Shown: in pieces, positions 47,162 through 57,709 of the stretch
How positions within the stretch are numbered: the stretch's first letter is position 1
Layout of the letters: the number at the start of each line of letters is the position of its first letter
Source of the DNA: Paenibacillus thermotolerans
Lineage (GTDB): Bacteria > Bacillota > Bacilli > Paenibacillales > YIM-B00363
Assembly (NCBI RefSeq): GCF_028745515.1
Contig: NZ_JAQZSG010000030.1
Location: 1-64,000 of the forward strand
DNA: 64,000 bases
Direction: 5' to 3'
Notes under the pieces: model-generated
What the model was told of the DNA's origin: nothing
Database searches by the model: none
The model's input: the letters and a program-made list of their open reading frames with translations, nothing else
Translations under genes and position numbers: made by a program

Positions 47162-47869
47162 TTACTCCTTTCGCTCGCTGTAAATCAGCTCGGTTTCTTT
47201 CATTTGATCTTGCTCTTTCGCGGCGATCTGCCGTCTGCACGACTCTAATTCGGCCTTTAAAGCCTCGATCTGCTGCATCATCTGCCGCTGCTGCTCGAGC
47301 ACCGGATCGATGATATTGCTGTGGTCGAGCTTGTCGACCTTTTTGCCGTTCAGTCTGACGATGCGCCCCGGGTTGCCGACAACCGTGCTGTTCTCGGGCA
47401 CCTCCTGCAAGACGACGGCGTTCGCCCCGACTCGGGAAAAGTCGCCCACGGTAAATGAACCGAGCACCTTCGCCCCGGACCCGATGACTACGTTGCTGCC
47501 GATCGTCGGATGGCGCTTGCCCTTCTCCTTGCCGGTGCCGCCGAGAGTTACGCCTTGATACAGCACTACATCGTCACCGATCTCGCACGTTTCCCCGATG
47601 ACTACGCCCATGCCGTGGTCGATGAACAGCCGTTTGCCGATGCGGGCCCCGGGGTGAATTTCAATGCCGGTGAAAAACCGGCTCGCTTGAGACACGATTC
47701 TCGCAAGAAAAAAGAGACGTTTCCGGTAGAGCGCGTGCGCAATCCGGTGCGCCCATATGGCGTGAAGACCGGAGTATGTCAATACGATTTCCAGAACGCT
47801 CCTGGCGGCCGGATCGTTGTCGATTACGGCATCGATGTCGGAACGAACGGTTTGTATGAAGCGTCTCAT
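47162..47869 (-). CDS. cysE: Serine O-acetyltransferase
   Basis: A 235-residue enzyme making O-acetylserine, the carbon skeleton for cysteine. It has left-handed beta-helix hexapeptide repeats ([39 protein letters not shown]). A Gln/Glu/Lys-rich C-terminal extension follows. ATG 47869 follows GGAGG; the frame is open to 47896. It is the first gene after the T-box and is cotranscribed with cysS. Confidence 0.95.
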   Translation of the reverse strand: MRRFIQTVRSDIDAVIDNDPAARSVLEIVLTYSGLHAIWAHRIAHALYRKRLFFLARIVSQASRFFTGIEIHPGARIGKRLFIDHGMGVVIGETCEIGDDVVLYQGVTLGGTGKEKGKRHPTIGSNVVIGSGAKVLGSFTVGDFSRVGANAVVLQEVPENSTVVGNPGRIVRLNGKKVDKLDHSNIIDPVLEQQRQMMQQIEALKAELESCRRQIAAKEQDQMKETELIYSERKE

Positions 47870-47993
47870 ATTGTCTTCGCGCCTCCTTTCAACCAAGGAT
47901 AAACGGCCTTGCCGTCCTTAACGACTTCATCCGTTTTCCAATGACGGCTTCGGGTGTTATATCCGCAGGATATACTTACTGAACCGTCAAAAA

Positions 47994-48034
47994 GCGCCCC
48001 CGCAGCCGAAGATTGATTTCGGCTGCAGAGGCGC
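47994..48034 (-). terminator. T-box terminator hairpin
   Basis: A 9-bp stem GCAGCCGAA/TTCGGCTGC (48002-48010 with 48018-48026) extended by GCGCC/GGCGC (47994-47998 with 48030-48034) is followed by TTTTT on the minus strand. It is the default off-state of the cysES T-box. Confidence 0.85.
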
Positions 48035-48360
48035 CAGATACGCTAACGCGGTTCCACTCTGCTTGGGTCCGTTGCGGCGCCTACCGGCAGCCGGATTGTT
48101 CCGCTTCCGGCTCCGCTTGTTCGGACGGGTTCCCTTCTCGATCGGTTCGGTAACGGGAACCAGTCGGACGTGGCCTACGGCGCAAGCGGCCATGCTTTCA
48201 ATCGGCTGCGTTGCGTTGTCGGCCGGTCGGCTCACAGGCGCATTTCGGTTCGGCGCGAGACGGACGGCTTGCAGCCGAGGCTTCCAAAGCGCCCGGCCAT
48301 CCTCTCTGGGGAATCGCGTTATCGAACGTACTTCTCCTGATCACTGCCTTGGTTATGTGC
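47994..48360 (-). ncRNA. Cysteine-specific T-box riboswitch of cysE-cysS
   Basis: The minus strand carries GATCAGGAGAAGTACG (stem I, near 48327-48342), a specifier TGC (48240-48242) in the context GAAATGCGCC, and the T-box sequence AGAGTGGAACCGCG (48047-48060), followed by the terminator at 47994-48034. TGC pairs with tRNA-Cys(GCA). Uncharged tRNA-Cys would stabilise the antiterminator and allow cysE, cysS and downstream genes to be expressed. The specifier choice is by position and by the downstream genes. Confidence 0.85.
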
Positions 48361-48364
48361 TTAC

Positions 48365-48392
48365 AGTATAAGAAAACCTCCTTCGAAGCCAA
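48365..48392 (-). promoter_or_regulatory. Promoter of the cysE T-box transcript
   Basis: On the minus strand there is a -35 TTGGCT (48387-48392), a 16-nt spacer and a -10 TATACT (48365-48370), just upstream of the T-box stem I. The stretch 48393-48562 towards gltX holds only an imperfect CAAGG-type hairpin. Confidence 0.6.
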
Positions 48393-48562
48393 GCAAAGGA
48401 GCGAGACCGCAAATAGAGAAGGTTTTCTTGAAACGGCAAATAGGTATTGCGGTTGGTTAAAAGCGCTATTCTTTCTGCCATTATAGTAGAGGCGGAAGGT
48501 TTTTACAAGGCAAGGATTATGCGGCGAGTTTATGCAGCAACCTTGCCCTTGCCGCCCTTTCC

Positions 48563-50053
48563 TTATTCACCCAGTCTTGCTGACAGCCGTGCCAACACTT
48601 TCTCGCGTCCGAGCAGCCACAGCGTTTGGTTCAAGTCGCGGCCGTGGGTTTGCCCCGTCAGCGCCGCGCGGATCGGCATGAACAGCTGCTTGCCCTTGAA
48701 GCCCGTCTCCGTCTGCACCGTCTTCAGCATCGACTTGATGCCGTCGGCGGTGAAGTCCGCTGCAGGCGAGGTCTCGATCGCCGACTTGAATGCGCGAAGC
48801 ACCGCCGGAACTTGCTCTTCCGCAAGCACGGCTTTCGATTCTTCGTCGTCCGCCGGCTCATCCGCGAAGAAGAGCGAGGTTACGTCTACGATTTCTGCGC
48901 CGTACGACAGCTGCTCCTGATACAGGGCGATCAGCGCTTCCGCCCAAGCCTTCTGCTCCGCAGTCATCTCGGCCGGGAGACGGCCCGCATTGATCAGGTG
49001 CGGCAGCGCAATTTCAACGACGCGCGAAAGCTCCGCTTTCTTAATATAATGATTGTTCATCCACGCGAGCTTTTCCGTATCGAATACGGCGCCGCTCTTC
49101 GAAATCCGGTTCAAACCGAACTGCTCGATCAGCTCTTCTTTGCTGAAGATTTCCTGCTCGCCGCCCGGGGACCAGCCCAGCAGCACGATGAAGTTCAGCA
49201 CCGCCTCCGGCAAATAGCCGAGCTCGCGGTACTGCTCGATAAATTGAATGATCGACTCGTCGCGTTTGCTCATCTTTTTGCGGTCTTGATTGAGGATGAG
49301 CGGAAGATGCGCGAACGAAGGCGGCTGCACGCCGAGCGCCTCGTACACCATCAGCTGGCGCGGCGTGTTGGACAAATGCTCTTCGCCCCGGATGACGTGC
49401 GTGATTTTCATTTCATGGTCGTCGAGCACGACCGCGTAGTTGTACGTCGGGATGCCGTCCGGACGAACCATGATCCAATCGCCGACATCGCTCGATTGGA
49501 ACTCGACGCGACCGCGGATATGATCGTCGAACGCGTACGTCTTGTCCGCCGGCACCTTGAACCGGATCGACGGCTTGCGTCCTTCGGCGCGGAACGCCTC
49601 CGCCTGCTCCGGCGTAAGATTCCGGCACCGTCCGCTGTAGTGCGGCATCTCGCCTCTTGCTTCCTGCGCCTCGCGCTCGGCCTCCAGCTCCGCTTCCGTG
49701 CAGAAGCAGTAATAAGCGTGACCCGATGCCACGAGTTTTTCCGTGTAGGATCGATATATGTCCAGACGTTCCATTTGCCGGTAAGGGCCGTAAGGTCCCC
49801 CGGTATCGACGCTTTCGTCCCAGTCGAGTCCAAGCCACTTGAGCCCGTTCAGCTGGCTGTCGATGCCGGTTTCCACGTGACGCGATTGGTCCGTGTCCTC
49901 GATCCTTATCACGAATTGGCCGCCTTGATTTCTTGCCCATAAATAATCGAATAATGCCGTTCTCGCACCGCCGATATGCAGATGCCCCGTCGGAGAAGGC
50001 GCGTAACGAACCCGAACCTTCCCATTGCCATTGTTGTTGCCATTGCCGGTCAT
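48563..50053 (-). CDS. gltX: Glutamyl-tRNA synthetase
   Basis: A 496-residue class I synthetase with [19 protein letters not shown] (HIGH) and [10 protein letters not shown] (KMSKS-type). It charges tRNA-Glu, and in many Bacillota also tRNA-Gln for later amidation. The N-terminus has a Gly/Asn-rich lead ([11 protein letters not shown]) of about 11 residues. It follows ispDF by about 100 nt and is separated from cysE by a promoter and T-box. Confidence 0.95.
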   Translation of the reverse strand: MTGNGNNNGNGKVRVRYAPSPTGHLHIGGARTALFDYLWARNQGGQFVIRIEDTDQSRHVETGIDSQLNGLKWLGLDWDESVDTGGPYGPYRQMERLDIYRSYTEKLVASGHAYYCFCTEAELEAEREAQEARGEMPHYSGRCRNLTPEQAEAFRAEGRKPSIRFKVPADKTYAFDDHIRGRVEFQSSDVGDWIMVRPDGIPTYNYAVVLDDHEMKITHVIRGEEHLSNTPRQLMVYEALGVQPPSFAHLPLILNQDRKKMSKRDESIIQFIEQYRELGYLPEAVLNFIVLLGWSPGGEQEIFSKEELIEQFGLNRISKSGAVFDTEKLAWMNNHYIKKAELSRVVEIALPHLINAGRLPAEMTAEQKAWAEALIALYQEQLSYGAEIVDVTSLFFADEPADDEESKAVLAEEQVPAVLRAFKSAIETSPAADFTADGIKSMLKTVQTETGFKGKQLFMPIRAALTGQTHGRDLNQTLWLLGREKVLARLSARLGE

Positions 50054-50154
50054 ACTCCGAACCGCCTCTCAAAAAATTGATAAACCCTATTATACAAAAA
50101 GTACGCGTACTTACGGAAGTGAGTTTCTCGCGTTGCAGCGGCAGTTGGTTGCCG

Positions 50155-51357
50155 CTACACGTTCGTCCGGCGCACCAAACAAACGACCGCCTGCGCGGCG
50201 ATTCCTTCTTCCCGCCCGGGGAAACCGAGCTGCTCGGTCGTCGTCGCCTTCACATTGATTTGATCCGGCGCCGCTTCCAACGTGCGGGCAATGCCTTCCG
50301 CCATGGCCGGAATGTACGGCGCCATCTTCGGCCGCTGCGCAATAATCGTGCAGTCGAGGTTGCCGAGCACGTAGCCCCGCTCCCTAACGAGACCCCATAC
50401 GTGCTCCAGCAGCTTCATGCTGTCCGCATCCTTAAACGCCGGGTCCGTATCCGGAAAATGCTTTCCGATATCCCCAAGCCCCAGCGCCCCGAGCACCGCA
50501 TCCGCAACCGCGTGCAGCAGCACGTCGGCGTCGGAATGCCCGAGCAGCCCTTTCTCGAACGGAATGGTTACCCCGCCGATAATGCACGGACGCCCTTCGG
50601 CGAACCGGTGTACGTCAAACCCTTGACCGACACGAAACATTGTCTTCTCTCCCTTTTCCCCTTGTACTTCTTCAATAAATCGCTTCGCTACCTCTAAATC
50701 TTCCGGCGTCGTCACCTTAAGATTCCGGTAGTCGCCCTTCGAGATGCGGACCTTCCCTCCGATCCGCTCGACCAGCATCGCATCGTCCGTCCCGAGGAAC
50801 GACTCCGCCTCCGCCGCTTCATGCGCCCGCAGCAGCAAATCAACGCGAAAAGCCTGCGGGGTTTGCACGGCCCACAAGCTTTGTCGCTCCGGCGTCGCCG
50901 CAACGATGCCGCTGCGGTCCGCCACCTTTATCGTATCCTTCACCGGCACGGCCGGAATCGCCGCCCCGGTTTCGTGCGCGGCCTCCAGGGCGCCGGCTAT
51001 GACCTCCGGCGTCACGAGCGGCCTCGCTCCGTCGTGAACGAGCGCCCATTCGGCATTCGGCAGCGCGTCGCGCAGCGCATCCAATCCCGCTTTCACGGAA
51101 TGCTGCCGTTCCGCGCCGCCGGCGGTCACCCGCACCGTCTTGGTCAGCCCGTATGTTTCAATCAATTGGCGGCCGTAATCCGCGTCGCCCTGTCCGACCA
51201 CCAGCACTACCGCATCCACCGCCGGCGACGCCTCGAACGCCTCCAGCGCATGAACGACGATCGGCTTGCCGTACAGCGGCAAATACTGCTTGCTCACCGC
51301 CGAGCCCATCCGCTTGCCGGAGCCGGCGGCTACGACGACCGCTCCCGTTTGACCCAT
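50155..51357 (-). CDS. ispDF: Bifunctional IspD-IspF (MEP pathway)
   Basis: A 400-residue fusion. Residues 1-228 are IspD, the CTP-dependent cytidylyltransferase of methylerythritol phosphate ([24 protein letters not shown]). Residues 240-400 are IspF, the MEcPP synthase ([29 protein letters not shown]). The linker [11 protein letters not shown] contains no stop codon. Bacillus has separate adjacent genes. A purine-rich AAGGGGAAAAGGGAGAG before Met240 could still act as a ribosome site, so a free IspF may also be made. The ATG at 51357 follows AAGGGGGA. Confidence 0.92.
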   Translation of the reverse strand: MGQTGAVVVAAGSGKRMGSAVSKQYLPLYGKPIVVHALEAFEASPAVDAVVLVVGQGDADYGRQLIETYGLTKTVRVTAGGAERQHSVKAGLDALRDALPNAEWALVHDGARPLVTPEVIAGALEAAHETGAAIPAVPVKDTIKVADRSGIVAATPERQSLWAVQTPQAFRVDLLLRAHEAAEAESFLGTDDAMLVERIGGKVRISKGDYRNLKVTTPEDLEVAKRFIEEVQGEKGEKTMFRVGQGFDVHRFAEGRPCIIGGVTIPFEKGLLGHSDADVLLHAVADAVLGALGLGDIGKHFPDTDPAFKDADSMKLLEHVWGLVRERGYVLGNLDCTIIAQRPKMAPYIPAMAEGIARTLEAAPDQINVKATTTEQLGFPGREEGIAAQAVVCLVRRTNV

Positions 51358-51426
51358 ATGCGTCAGTCCCCTTGCTTGTCCGCTCTTTCTAGCTATGATA
51401 CCACCTTAGGAACTGCCGCCTCAACT

Positions 51427-52524
51427 TTAGAGCGCTTTTTCGAGCAGCTTCGGCTTGGCGAAAATCATCCGTCCCGCCGACGTCTGCAGCACGCTCGTCA
51501 CTAACACCTCAAGATGCATGCCGATAAAGTCGCGTCCGCCTTCGACGACGATCATCGTTCCGTCATCGAGGTATGCGACGCCTTGGCCGTGCTCTTTGCC
51601 GTCCTTGATGACCTGCACCATAATTTCTTCCCCGGGCAGCACCACCGGCTTCACCGCATTGGCCAAATCGTTGATGTTCAGCACCGCCACGCCCTGCAAC
51701 TCGCACACTTTGTTCAGGTTGAAGTCGTTCGTTACGACTTTTCCTTGCAGCGCCTTCGCCAGCTTGACCAGCTTGCTGTCCACTTCCGATATTTCCTCGT
51801 AGTCGCCTTCGTAGATCAACACCTTCACGTCGAGCTCCTTCTGAATTTTGTTCAGAATGTCGAGCCCCCGGCGCCCGCGGTTCCTTTTGAGCAGATCGGA
51901 GGAATCCGCGATGTGCTGCAGCTCTTCGAGCACGAACTCAGGAATGACCAGGGTGCCTTCCAGAAAACCCGTCTTGCAAATATCCGCGATCCGCCCGTCG
52001 ATGATGACGCTTGTGTCGAGAATTTTGTGCTCATGCTTGACCGGAGCGCCCGCTTCCGGCTCTACCGCCGCGGGGCGGCGCGTCAAGAACAGAGTCGTCA
52101 GCTCCGCTCTTCGGCGCATGCCGAACCGGAAGCCGGCCGCCGCCAGGAACAGCGTTGCCGCAATAATCAACCAAGCGCCGAATCGATCAAACTCGGAGAA
52201 AACCGGCGCTATTAACGCCGAAACGACAAGACCGACGATCATTCCCGCGATACCCGCAACAAAATCTCCCACCGGGACGTCGTCCAGCGACGCTTCCCCT
52301 CTTTTGAACAAACTTCCCAACATCGCAACGATCCAGGTTATGCCAAAATAGAACATCAATGCAAAAGCAGCCATCATGCCGTACTGTTGCCCTTGAACCG
52401 AACCGAACGGCACTCCGGGCACGATATACCCTATAGGATCATGTCCGAACGCCGCGCTCAGCTCGTATCCGACGAATGCGCCGAACGCGGCTGCCAGCCA
52501 TCGAACCAGCTTGCTTCCTTTCAC
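51427..52524 (-). CDS. PIN/TRAM-domain membrane protein (YacL)
   Basis: A 365-residue protein with four N-terminal hydrophobic helices, a PIN nuclease-like domain ([19 protein letters not shown], with further acidic residues) and a C-terminal TRAM domain ([19 protein letters not shown]). It is the YacL family next to ispD and disA; its biochemical role is not settled. The start is GTG at 52524 behind GGAGGTGA. Confidence 0.9.
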   Translation of the reverse strand: MKGSKLVRWLAAAFGAFVGYELSAAFGHDPIGYIVPGVPFGSVQGQQYGMMAAFALMFYFGITWIVAMLGSLFKRGEASLDDVPVGDFVAGIAGMIVGLVVSALIAPVFSEFDRFGAWLIIAATLFLAAAGFRFGMRRRAELTTLFLTRRPAAVEPEAGAPVKHEHKILDTSVIIDGRIADICKTGFLEGTLVIPEFVLEELQHIADSSDLLKRNRGRRGLDILNKIQKELDVKVLIYEGDYEEISEVDSKLVKLAKALQGKVVTNDFNLNKVCELQGVAVLNINDLANAVKPVVLPGEEIMVQVIKDGKEHGQGVAYLDDGTMIVVEGGRDFIGMHLEVLVTSVLQTSAGRMIFAKPKLLEKAL

Positions 52525-52645
52525 GTGCGATCACCTCCTTGTATGATTTCTGTTACAAGTATTGGCGAATTTTGGGCCGGATAATCTTGCGAAGGAAATT
52601 TTTCGGGAAAATGTTTCGCATGCTTCGGAAGGTACCGAGAGCGTG

Positions 52646-53490
52646 AGGTCAAACTTCCTTATTTCGGCGGGTCCATGCGCACATTCGTGGGGGGACGGGG
52701 GCAATAACGATGTTAAACTTCACTATTTTGCGAATATCGGAGTTGCGAGGTGAAATAGTGAGGTCAAACCTCCTTATTTCGGCGGATCCTTGCACATTCG
52801 TGGGGGGACGGGGGTAATAACGAGGTCAACCTTCACTATTTTGCTGAAATCGGTGCTGCGAAGTGAAATAGTGAGGTCAAACCTCCTTATTTCGGCGGAT
52901 CCATGCACATTCGTGGGGGGACGGGGGTAATAACGAGGTCAAACTTAACTATTTTGCTGAAATCGGTGCTGCGAAGTGAAATAGTGAGGTCAAACCTCCT
53001 TATTTCGGCGGATCCATGCACCTTCGTGGGGGGACGGGGGCAATCACGCGGTGATACTTCACTATTGTGCGAATATCGGGGTTGCGAGGTGAACTCGTGA
53101 GGTCAAACCTCCTTATTTCGGCGGATCCTTGCACATTCGTGGGGGGACGGGGGTAATAACGAGGTCCAACTTAACTATTTTGCTGAAAGCGGGGCTGCGA
53201 CGTGAAAGAGTGAGGTCAAACCTCCTTATTTCGGCGGATCCATGCACATTCGTGGGGGGACGGGGGCAATAACGCGGTGATACTTCACTATTTTGCGAAT
53301 ATCGGGGTTGCGAGGTGAAATAGTGAGGTCAAACCTCCTTATTTCGGCGGATCCATGCACATTCGTGGGGGGACGGGGGCAATACCGCGGTGATACTTCA
53401 CTATTTTGCGAATATCGGGGTTGCGAGGTGAAATAGTGAGGTCAAACCTCCTTATTTCGGCGGATCCATGCACATTCGTGGGGGACGGGG
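52646..53490. repeat. Tandem array, 113-nt period, about 7.5 copies, with REP-like palindromes
   Basis: AGGTCAAAC recurs at 52646, 52761, 52874, 52987, 53100, 53213, 53326 and 53439, giving periods of 115 then 113 nt six times. Each unit carries GAAATA, GTGAGGT, ACCTCCT and TATTTC in order, an imperfect 29-nt palindrome, followed by GGCGGATCCATGCACATTCG, GGGGGGACGGGGG and a diverged second half (CTTCACTATTTTGC, then ATCGG). Two unit variants alternate (AACGCGGTGATACTTCAC and AACGAGGTCAAACTTAAC). It lies upstream of yacL and downstream of pssA. No open frame in it is credible. Confidence 0.9.
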
Positions 53491-53499
53491 GAAGCTCCT

Positions 53500-53841
53500 C
53501 CCTGCTCACTTCCAGAGCGTGCTGACCGTTAAGATCAAAAGGTGAGCCTATCCGAACGGATAAGTTTATTTTTTGATCTTATCTATTCGTGAATGACTAA
53601 ACTTCTCCGCCTTTAAGTCACTTTATGAGCCTATCGCACGAAACAACCGTATCTTAATCCGTAAAACGGACAAGGTAAGCTCAAAATTTGAGTTAATCAC
53701 AGCAAATAAGCTCAGTTTTTGACGGATGGGCAACCGGCACATAAAAAACGGCAAACCGCGCTCACATCGTGAAGCCGGGCCATACCTCACGCCGCCGCTT
53801 CAACCGCTGGATACTCGATTTACCGCTTCAAATTAACTGCT
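53500..53841. other. A/T-richer spacer with diverged short repeats
   Basis: No gene is visible. ATGAGCCTATC-type sequence occurs twice (53545 as GTGAGCCTATCC and 53625 as ATGAGCCTATCG), each followed by AACGGATAAG- or AACCGTATCT-like sequence, and AAGCTCA recurs near 53676 and 53708. They resemble eroded copies of another intergenic repeat. Confidence 0.35.
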
Positions 53842-54771
53842 CTATTCGGCCCCTTTTCCCGCCTTCTCGGGATCCGGACTGTTCCCAGGTTTCCCAACCG
53901 CATCTTCCGAGCCGGCACCGGCATCAACGACGCGCTCAACCGCCGCTTTACCGCTATGCCCGGGTTTCGCCGGCTCCGCATCCGCGCCGTGCCCGGCGCC
54001 CGCTTTTGGCTTACGGCCGATCGCCTTCGGCCTGCGCAGCTTAATTCCGCCGCTCGGCAGCTTCGGCGTAAGCACCTTCACACGCCGGCCGGCGGCCCGG
54101 GCGATCACTTCGACATTTTTTCGAAGGCCGAAGAGCGCATAAAACAGCAGCGGAATAAACAGCAGCTTCGACAGCGGCCCCGGATACAGAACTGCGACGG
54201 AGGCGACGGCAATAATGATGATCGGCGTAATCCAAGCGGCTCGCTTAGACACCTTCATCTTCTTGAACGACGGATATTTCACCGACGACACCATCAGCCA
54301 AGACAGCGCAAGCGAAGCGATTACCAGCACATAAGGAGGAATCGTATAGCTGAACAACGCCAGCGTACAAAGCACGCCGCCCGCCGCCGGAATCGGCAGC
54401 CCCAGGAAGAAACCCGGTATCCCCTCGGTCACGTTGAACCGGGCCAGCCGCAGCGCGCCGCAAATCGGAAACACCGCGGTGACGATCCAGCCGAGCGCCG
54501 GGTTGAGCGATTGAAAGGCAGCCACATACATGACGAACGCGGGGGCGACGCCAAAGGAAATGACGTCCGACAGCGAATCCAGCTCCTTGCCGAATTCGCT
54601 CTGCGCATTGAGCGCCCGCGCCACCCTGCCGTCCAGCCCGTCCAGCAGCATCGCCGCAATGACGAGCATCGAAGCGGTAGCCGTCTGGCCGTTAAAAACC
54701 ATAATAATTGCAAGTATGCCTAAAAATAAATTTCCCACGGTAAACCAGTTGGGAAGCGACTTTAACGTCAT
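53842..54771 (-). CDS. pssA: CDP-diacylglycerol-serine O-phosphatidyltransferase
   Basis: A 309-residue membrane enzyme making phosphatidylserine. The CDP-alcohol phosphatidyltransferase signature is complete: DG at 47-48, AR at 51-52, Gly61, Asp65 and Asp69. It has about seven hydrophobic helices up to residue 225. The last 75 residues are an unusual Lys/Ala/Gly/Pro-rich polar tail (for example GRKPKAGAGHGADAEP). It sits between disA and yacL, where Bacillus has no such gene. Confidence 0.92.
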   Translation of the reverse strand: MTLKSLPNWFTVGNLFLGILAIIMVFNGQTATASMLVIAAMLLDGLDGRVARALNAQSEFGKELDSLSDVISFGVAPAFVMYVAAFQSLNPALGWIVTAVFPICGALRLARFNVTEGIPGFFLGLPIPAAGGVLCTLALFSYTIPPYVLVIASLALSWLMVSSVKYPSFKKMKVSKRAAWITPIIIIAVASVAVLYPGPLSKLLFIPLLFYALFGLRKNVEVIARAAGRRVKVLTPKLPSGGIKLRRPKAIGRKPKAGAGHGADAEPAKPGHSGKAAVERVVDAGAGSEDAVGKPGNSPDPEKAGKGAE

Positions 54772-54923
54772 GGCTAAACCCCCAAAAAGATAAACGGCCC
54801 CGAAGCCCCGTTCTGTCCTGTCATTGCCGGCATTGCATGCCGTGCGCCGGCTTCTTTATGCCGTTCCGTCCGTTCACCTGCTTGCGTAATAGTCGTAATG
54901 CCCGGATCCGCAGGAATGGAATC

Positions 54924-54947
54924 TCCAATATAGATTCCAATATAGAT
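54924..54947. repeat. 12-nt tandem duplication before pssA
   Basis: TCCAATATAGAT occurs twice in direct succession. The minus-strand reading is upstream of pssA and A/T-rich, so it could affect the pssA promoter. Confidence 0.5.
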
Positions 54948-55006
54948 AATATGCCCCAAATGTCCGCCCAATGTGCACCGTCCCCCTCCGAACAACGCAG
55001 AAGCTA

Positions 55007-55041
55007 GACACAAGACACAGGATACAGGATCCAGGGCACAG
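55007..55041. repeat. Degenerate 7-nt tandem repeats, five copies
   Basis: GACACAA, GACACAG, GATACAG, GATCCAG and GGCACAG follow one another in the disA-pssA spacer. The rest of 54772-55084 shows no gene; a 96-codon frame there has no features of a real protein. Confidence 0.55.
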
Positions 55042-55084
55042 GCACGGGTCGGGCATAAAAGCATAAAAACCTCACAGCCTAAAG

Positions 55085-56161
55085 CTATATATGCCGATCG
55101 ACCAGCACCTGCTCCTGAAGCCGTTTGAGGCCTTCCTTAATCGTGCGGGCGCGAACCTCGCCGATTCCGTCCACCTCATCCAATTCCTCGATGGTCGCCA
55201 TTAGCACATGCGGCAAATACTCAAACTGCTCGACAAGATTGCCGATAATGATCGACGGAAGGCGCGGGATTTTGTTCAAAATGCGGTACCCCCGCGGCGA
55301 AACGGGCTCCTCCATCATAACCGACGTATTCGGATACCCGAGCAGCCGGATGACCTGATGCTCCTCCAGCAGCTCATCGCCGGCGAGCTTGAAGCTGTGC
55401 AAAATTTCATTGATCTTCTCATCCTGCGGATCGCGGCAATAATCCTTCAGCAGCAAGTAAGCTTCCGTTTCGAGACCCGACACCAGCTCCTCCAGCTGCA
55501 TGGAGATCAACCGGCCTTCGTTGCCAAGCTCATTAATGTAACGGATAATCTCCGCCTTAATGCGGATCACCATCTCAATGCGCTGCACAACCCCGGCTAC
55601 GTCGTGAAGCGTAACGATTTCCTCAAATTCCGCCGCCGACAAATTCGTCAGCGCCTGATCGAGCACCGCTTTATATTTTTCGAGCGTCTGAATCGCTTGG
55701 TTTGCTTTCGTCAGGATGACGCCGATATCCTTCAACGCATACCGAAGATTTCCTTGGTACAACGTTATTACGTTGCGGCGCTGGGAAATCGAGACGACCA
55801 GCTTGCCGGTCTGCTTGGCTACCCGTTCCGCAGTCCGGTGCCGAATGCCGGTTTCGATCGACGGAATCGAAGAATCCGGAATCAGCTGCGTATTGGCGAA
55901 CAAAATGCGCTTTAAGTCCTCGCTCAAAATAATGGCGCCGTCCATCTTTGCCAGCTCATATAAATAATTGGGCGAAAAATCGCAATTGATCGAAAATCCC
56001 CCGTCAACAAGATCCATAACCTCGGGCGAGTACCCGCATACGATCAAACCGCCGGTTTTCGCGCGAAGCACATTCTCGAGGCCTTCCCGAAACGGTGTTC
56101 CTGGTGCGACCAATTGCAGAAGCCTGCTCATGATTTCTTGATCGTTTTCTTCCCTGACCAT
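55085..56161 (-). CDS. disA: DNA integrity scanning diadenylate cyclase DisA
   Basis: A 358-residue protein: an N-terminal DAC domain with the catalytic MDGA (73-76) and RHRTAER (107-113), a helical spine, and C-terminal helix-hairpin-helix motifs ([19 protein letters not shown]). It makes c-di-AMP and pauses at branched DNA, delaying sporulation when DNA is damaged. ATG 56161 follows AAGGGGG. It lies 120 nt after radA, a known functional partner. Confidence 0.96.
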   Translation of the reverse strand: MVREENDQEIMSRLLQLVAPGTPFREGLENVLRAKTGGLIVCGYSPEVMDLVDGGFSINCDFSPNYLYELAKMDGAIILSEDLKRILFANTQLIPDSSIPSIETGIRHRTAERVAKQTGKLVVSISQRRNVITLYQGNLRYALKDIGVILTKANQAIQTLEKYKAVLDQALTNLSAAEFEEIVTLHDVAGVVQRIEMVIRIKAEIIRYINELGNEGRLISMQLEELVSGLETEAYLLLKDYCRDPQDEKINEILHSFKLAGDELLEEHQVIRLLGYPNTSVMMEEPVSPRGYRILNKIPRLPSIIIGNLVEQFEYLPHVLMATIEELDEVDGIGEVRARTIKEGLKRLQEQVLVDRHI

Positions 56162-56281
56162 AGGTACCCCCTTAAGCCTGCGAACGATGCGTAAGTTACG
56201 ATAAAGAACAATTATATATCTCTATTGTATTGTATAACCTGCTGATATTGCATAATGAATTTTATACATTATGATGCCCTG

Positions 56282-57652
56282 TTACGGCAACGCCGCTTGC
56301 AGCGCTTCCTGCAGCGAGCGCACCGGAACGATCTCGATTCCTCGGGGAGGAGTCCATTGCTTCAAGCTTTTCTCCGGCAAAATGACCCGCGTAAACCCAA
56401 GCTTCAGCGCTTCATTCACCCGTTGATCGATACGCGAAACCGCCCGAACTTCTCCGGTCAACCCGATCTCGCCGAACACGACGTCTCCCGGCAGCGTCGG
56501 CCGGTCACGGAAGCTTGAGGCGACCGCCACCGCAATGCCGAGGTCTGCCGCAGGCTCGTCCAGTTTGACGCCGCCGGCTACATTCAAGTATGCATCCTGA
56601 GTCTGCATATGCAAGCCTACCCGCTTCTCCAGCACCGCAATAATCAAATTCAAGCGGTTGTAGTCGACGCCGGTCGCCATCCGCCGCGGACTCGGGAAGT
56701 TCGTCGAAGCGACGAGCGCCTGCAGCTCCACAAGCACCGGGCGAGTGCCCTCCATCGAGGCGACGACGGTCGACCCGGAGGCGCCGATCGGCCGCTCCGA
56801 GAGAAACAGCTCGGAGGGATTGGTCACTTCGGCGAGGCCGGATTCGGCCATCTCGAAGATGCCGATTTCGTTCGTCGAGCCGAAGCGGTTTTTGACCGCG
56901 CGCAGCATGCGGTACGAGTTGTGGCGCTCGCCCTCGAAATAGAGCACCGTGTCTACCATGTGCTCGAGCAGTCTCGGGCCCGCGATCGTCCCTTCCTTCG
57001 TCACGTGCCCGACGAGGAGCGTCGCTACGCCGCGCTGCTTGGCGACGCGCATGAACAGCCCGGTGCATTCGCGCACCTGGGACACGCTGCCCGGCGCGGA
57101 GGCGACGCCCGGCTGATACACCGTCTGGATCGAGTCCACGACGAGAATGTCCGGGCGCACGTCCTCCAGCGCTTCGAATATATGATCCGTGTTCGTTTCG
57201 CACAGGACGAACAGCTCCGGCGCGGCTGCGCCCAAGCGCTCGCCGCGCATCTTAATTTGCCGCGCGGATTCCTCGCCGCTCACGTACAGCACTCGCTGGC
57301 CGCTGCGTGCGAGCGTCTGCGACGTCTGCAGCAGCAGCGTCGATTTGCCGATGCCGGGGTCGCCCCCGACAAGGATCAGCGACCCCGGCACCAAGCCGCC
57401 GCCGAGCACCCGGTTCAGCTCGGCGCTGCCCGCGTCGATGCGAGGCTCCTGCGCGCTGGCGATCTCGGCGATCGAGCGGGGCTTCTCCTTCGCTGACGCG
57501 ATAGGAGCACCCGCCACGCCGGCCGTCTTGACGATCGTCTCCGTTTCCTCGACGAACGTGTTCCAGGCGGCACAGCCGGGACACTTGCCGAGCCATTTCG
57601 CCGATTCGTATCCGCACTCCTGGCAGACAAACTTCGTCTTTACCTTTGCCAT
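56282..57652 (-). CDS. radA: DNA repair protein RadA
   Basis: A 456-residue RecA-like helicase. The N-terminal zinc finger has Cys10, Cys13, Cys24 and Cys27. Walker A is [10 protein letters not shown] (96-105), followed by the RadA-specific [13 protein letters not shown] and a C-terminal Lon-protease-like domain ([19 protein letters not shown]). It acts in recombinational repair and branch migration and modulates DisA. Standard neighbour of disA. Confidence 0.96.
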   Translation of the reverse strand: MAKVKTKFVCQECGYESAKWLGKCPGCAAWNTFVEETETIVKTAGVAGAPIASAKEKPRSIAEIASAQEPRIDAGSAELNRVLGGGLVPGSLILVGGDPGIGKSTLLLQTSQTLARSGQRVLYVSGEESARQIKMRGERLGAAAPELFVLCETNTDHIFEALEDVRPDILVVDSIQTVYQPGVASAPGSVSQVRECTGLFMRVAKQRGVATLLVGHVTKEGTIAGPRLLEHMVDTVLYFEGERHNSYRMLRAVKNRFGSTNEIGIFEMAESGLAEVTNPSELFLSERPIGASGSTVVASMEGTRPVLVELQALVASTNFPSPRRMATGVDYNRLNLIIAVLEKRVGLHMQTQDAYLNVAGGVKLDEPAADLGIAVAVASSFRDRPTLPGDVVFGEIGLTGEVRAVSRIDQRVNEALKLGFTRVILPEKSLKQWTPPRGIEIVPVRSLQEALQAALP

Positions 57653-57709
57653 TCCACCACTTCGCCTTTACCCGTTCAGTTCCATTCCTTTACCAGTGTA
57701 TCATAAGTT

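Noticed and set aside
48063-48486. Plus-strand frames in the cysE-gltX spacer
   Set aside because: They lie opposite the T-box leader, which explains the sequence.
52903-53100. A 65-codon frame inside the tandem array
   Set aside because: It spans repeat units and is a by-product of the 113-nt period; no ribosome site.
52646-53490. The repeat array as a CRISPR locus
   Set aside because: The period is 113 nt and the whole unit is conserved; there are no unique spacers of constant length and no cas genes nearby.
54774-55064. A 96-codon minus-strand frame between disA and pssA
   Set aside because: It covers the heptamer repeats, has no ribosome site and looks like translated repeat sequence.
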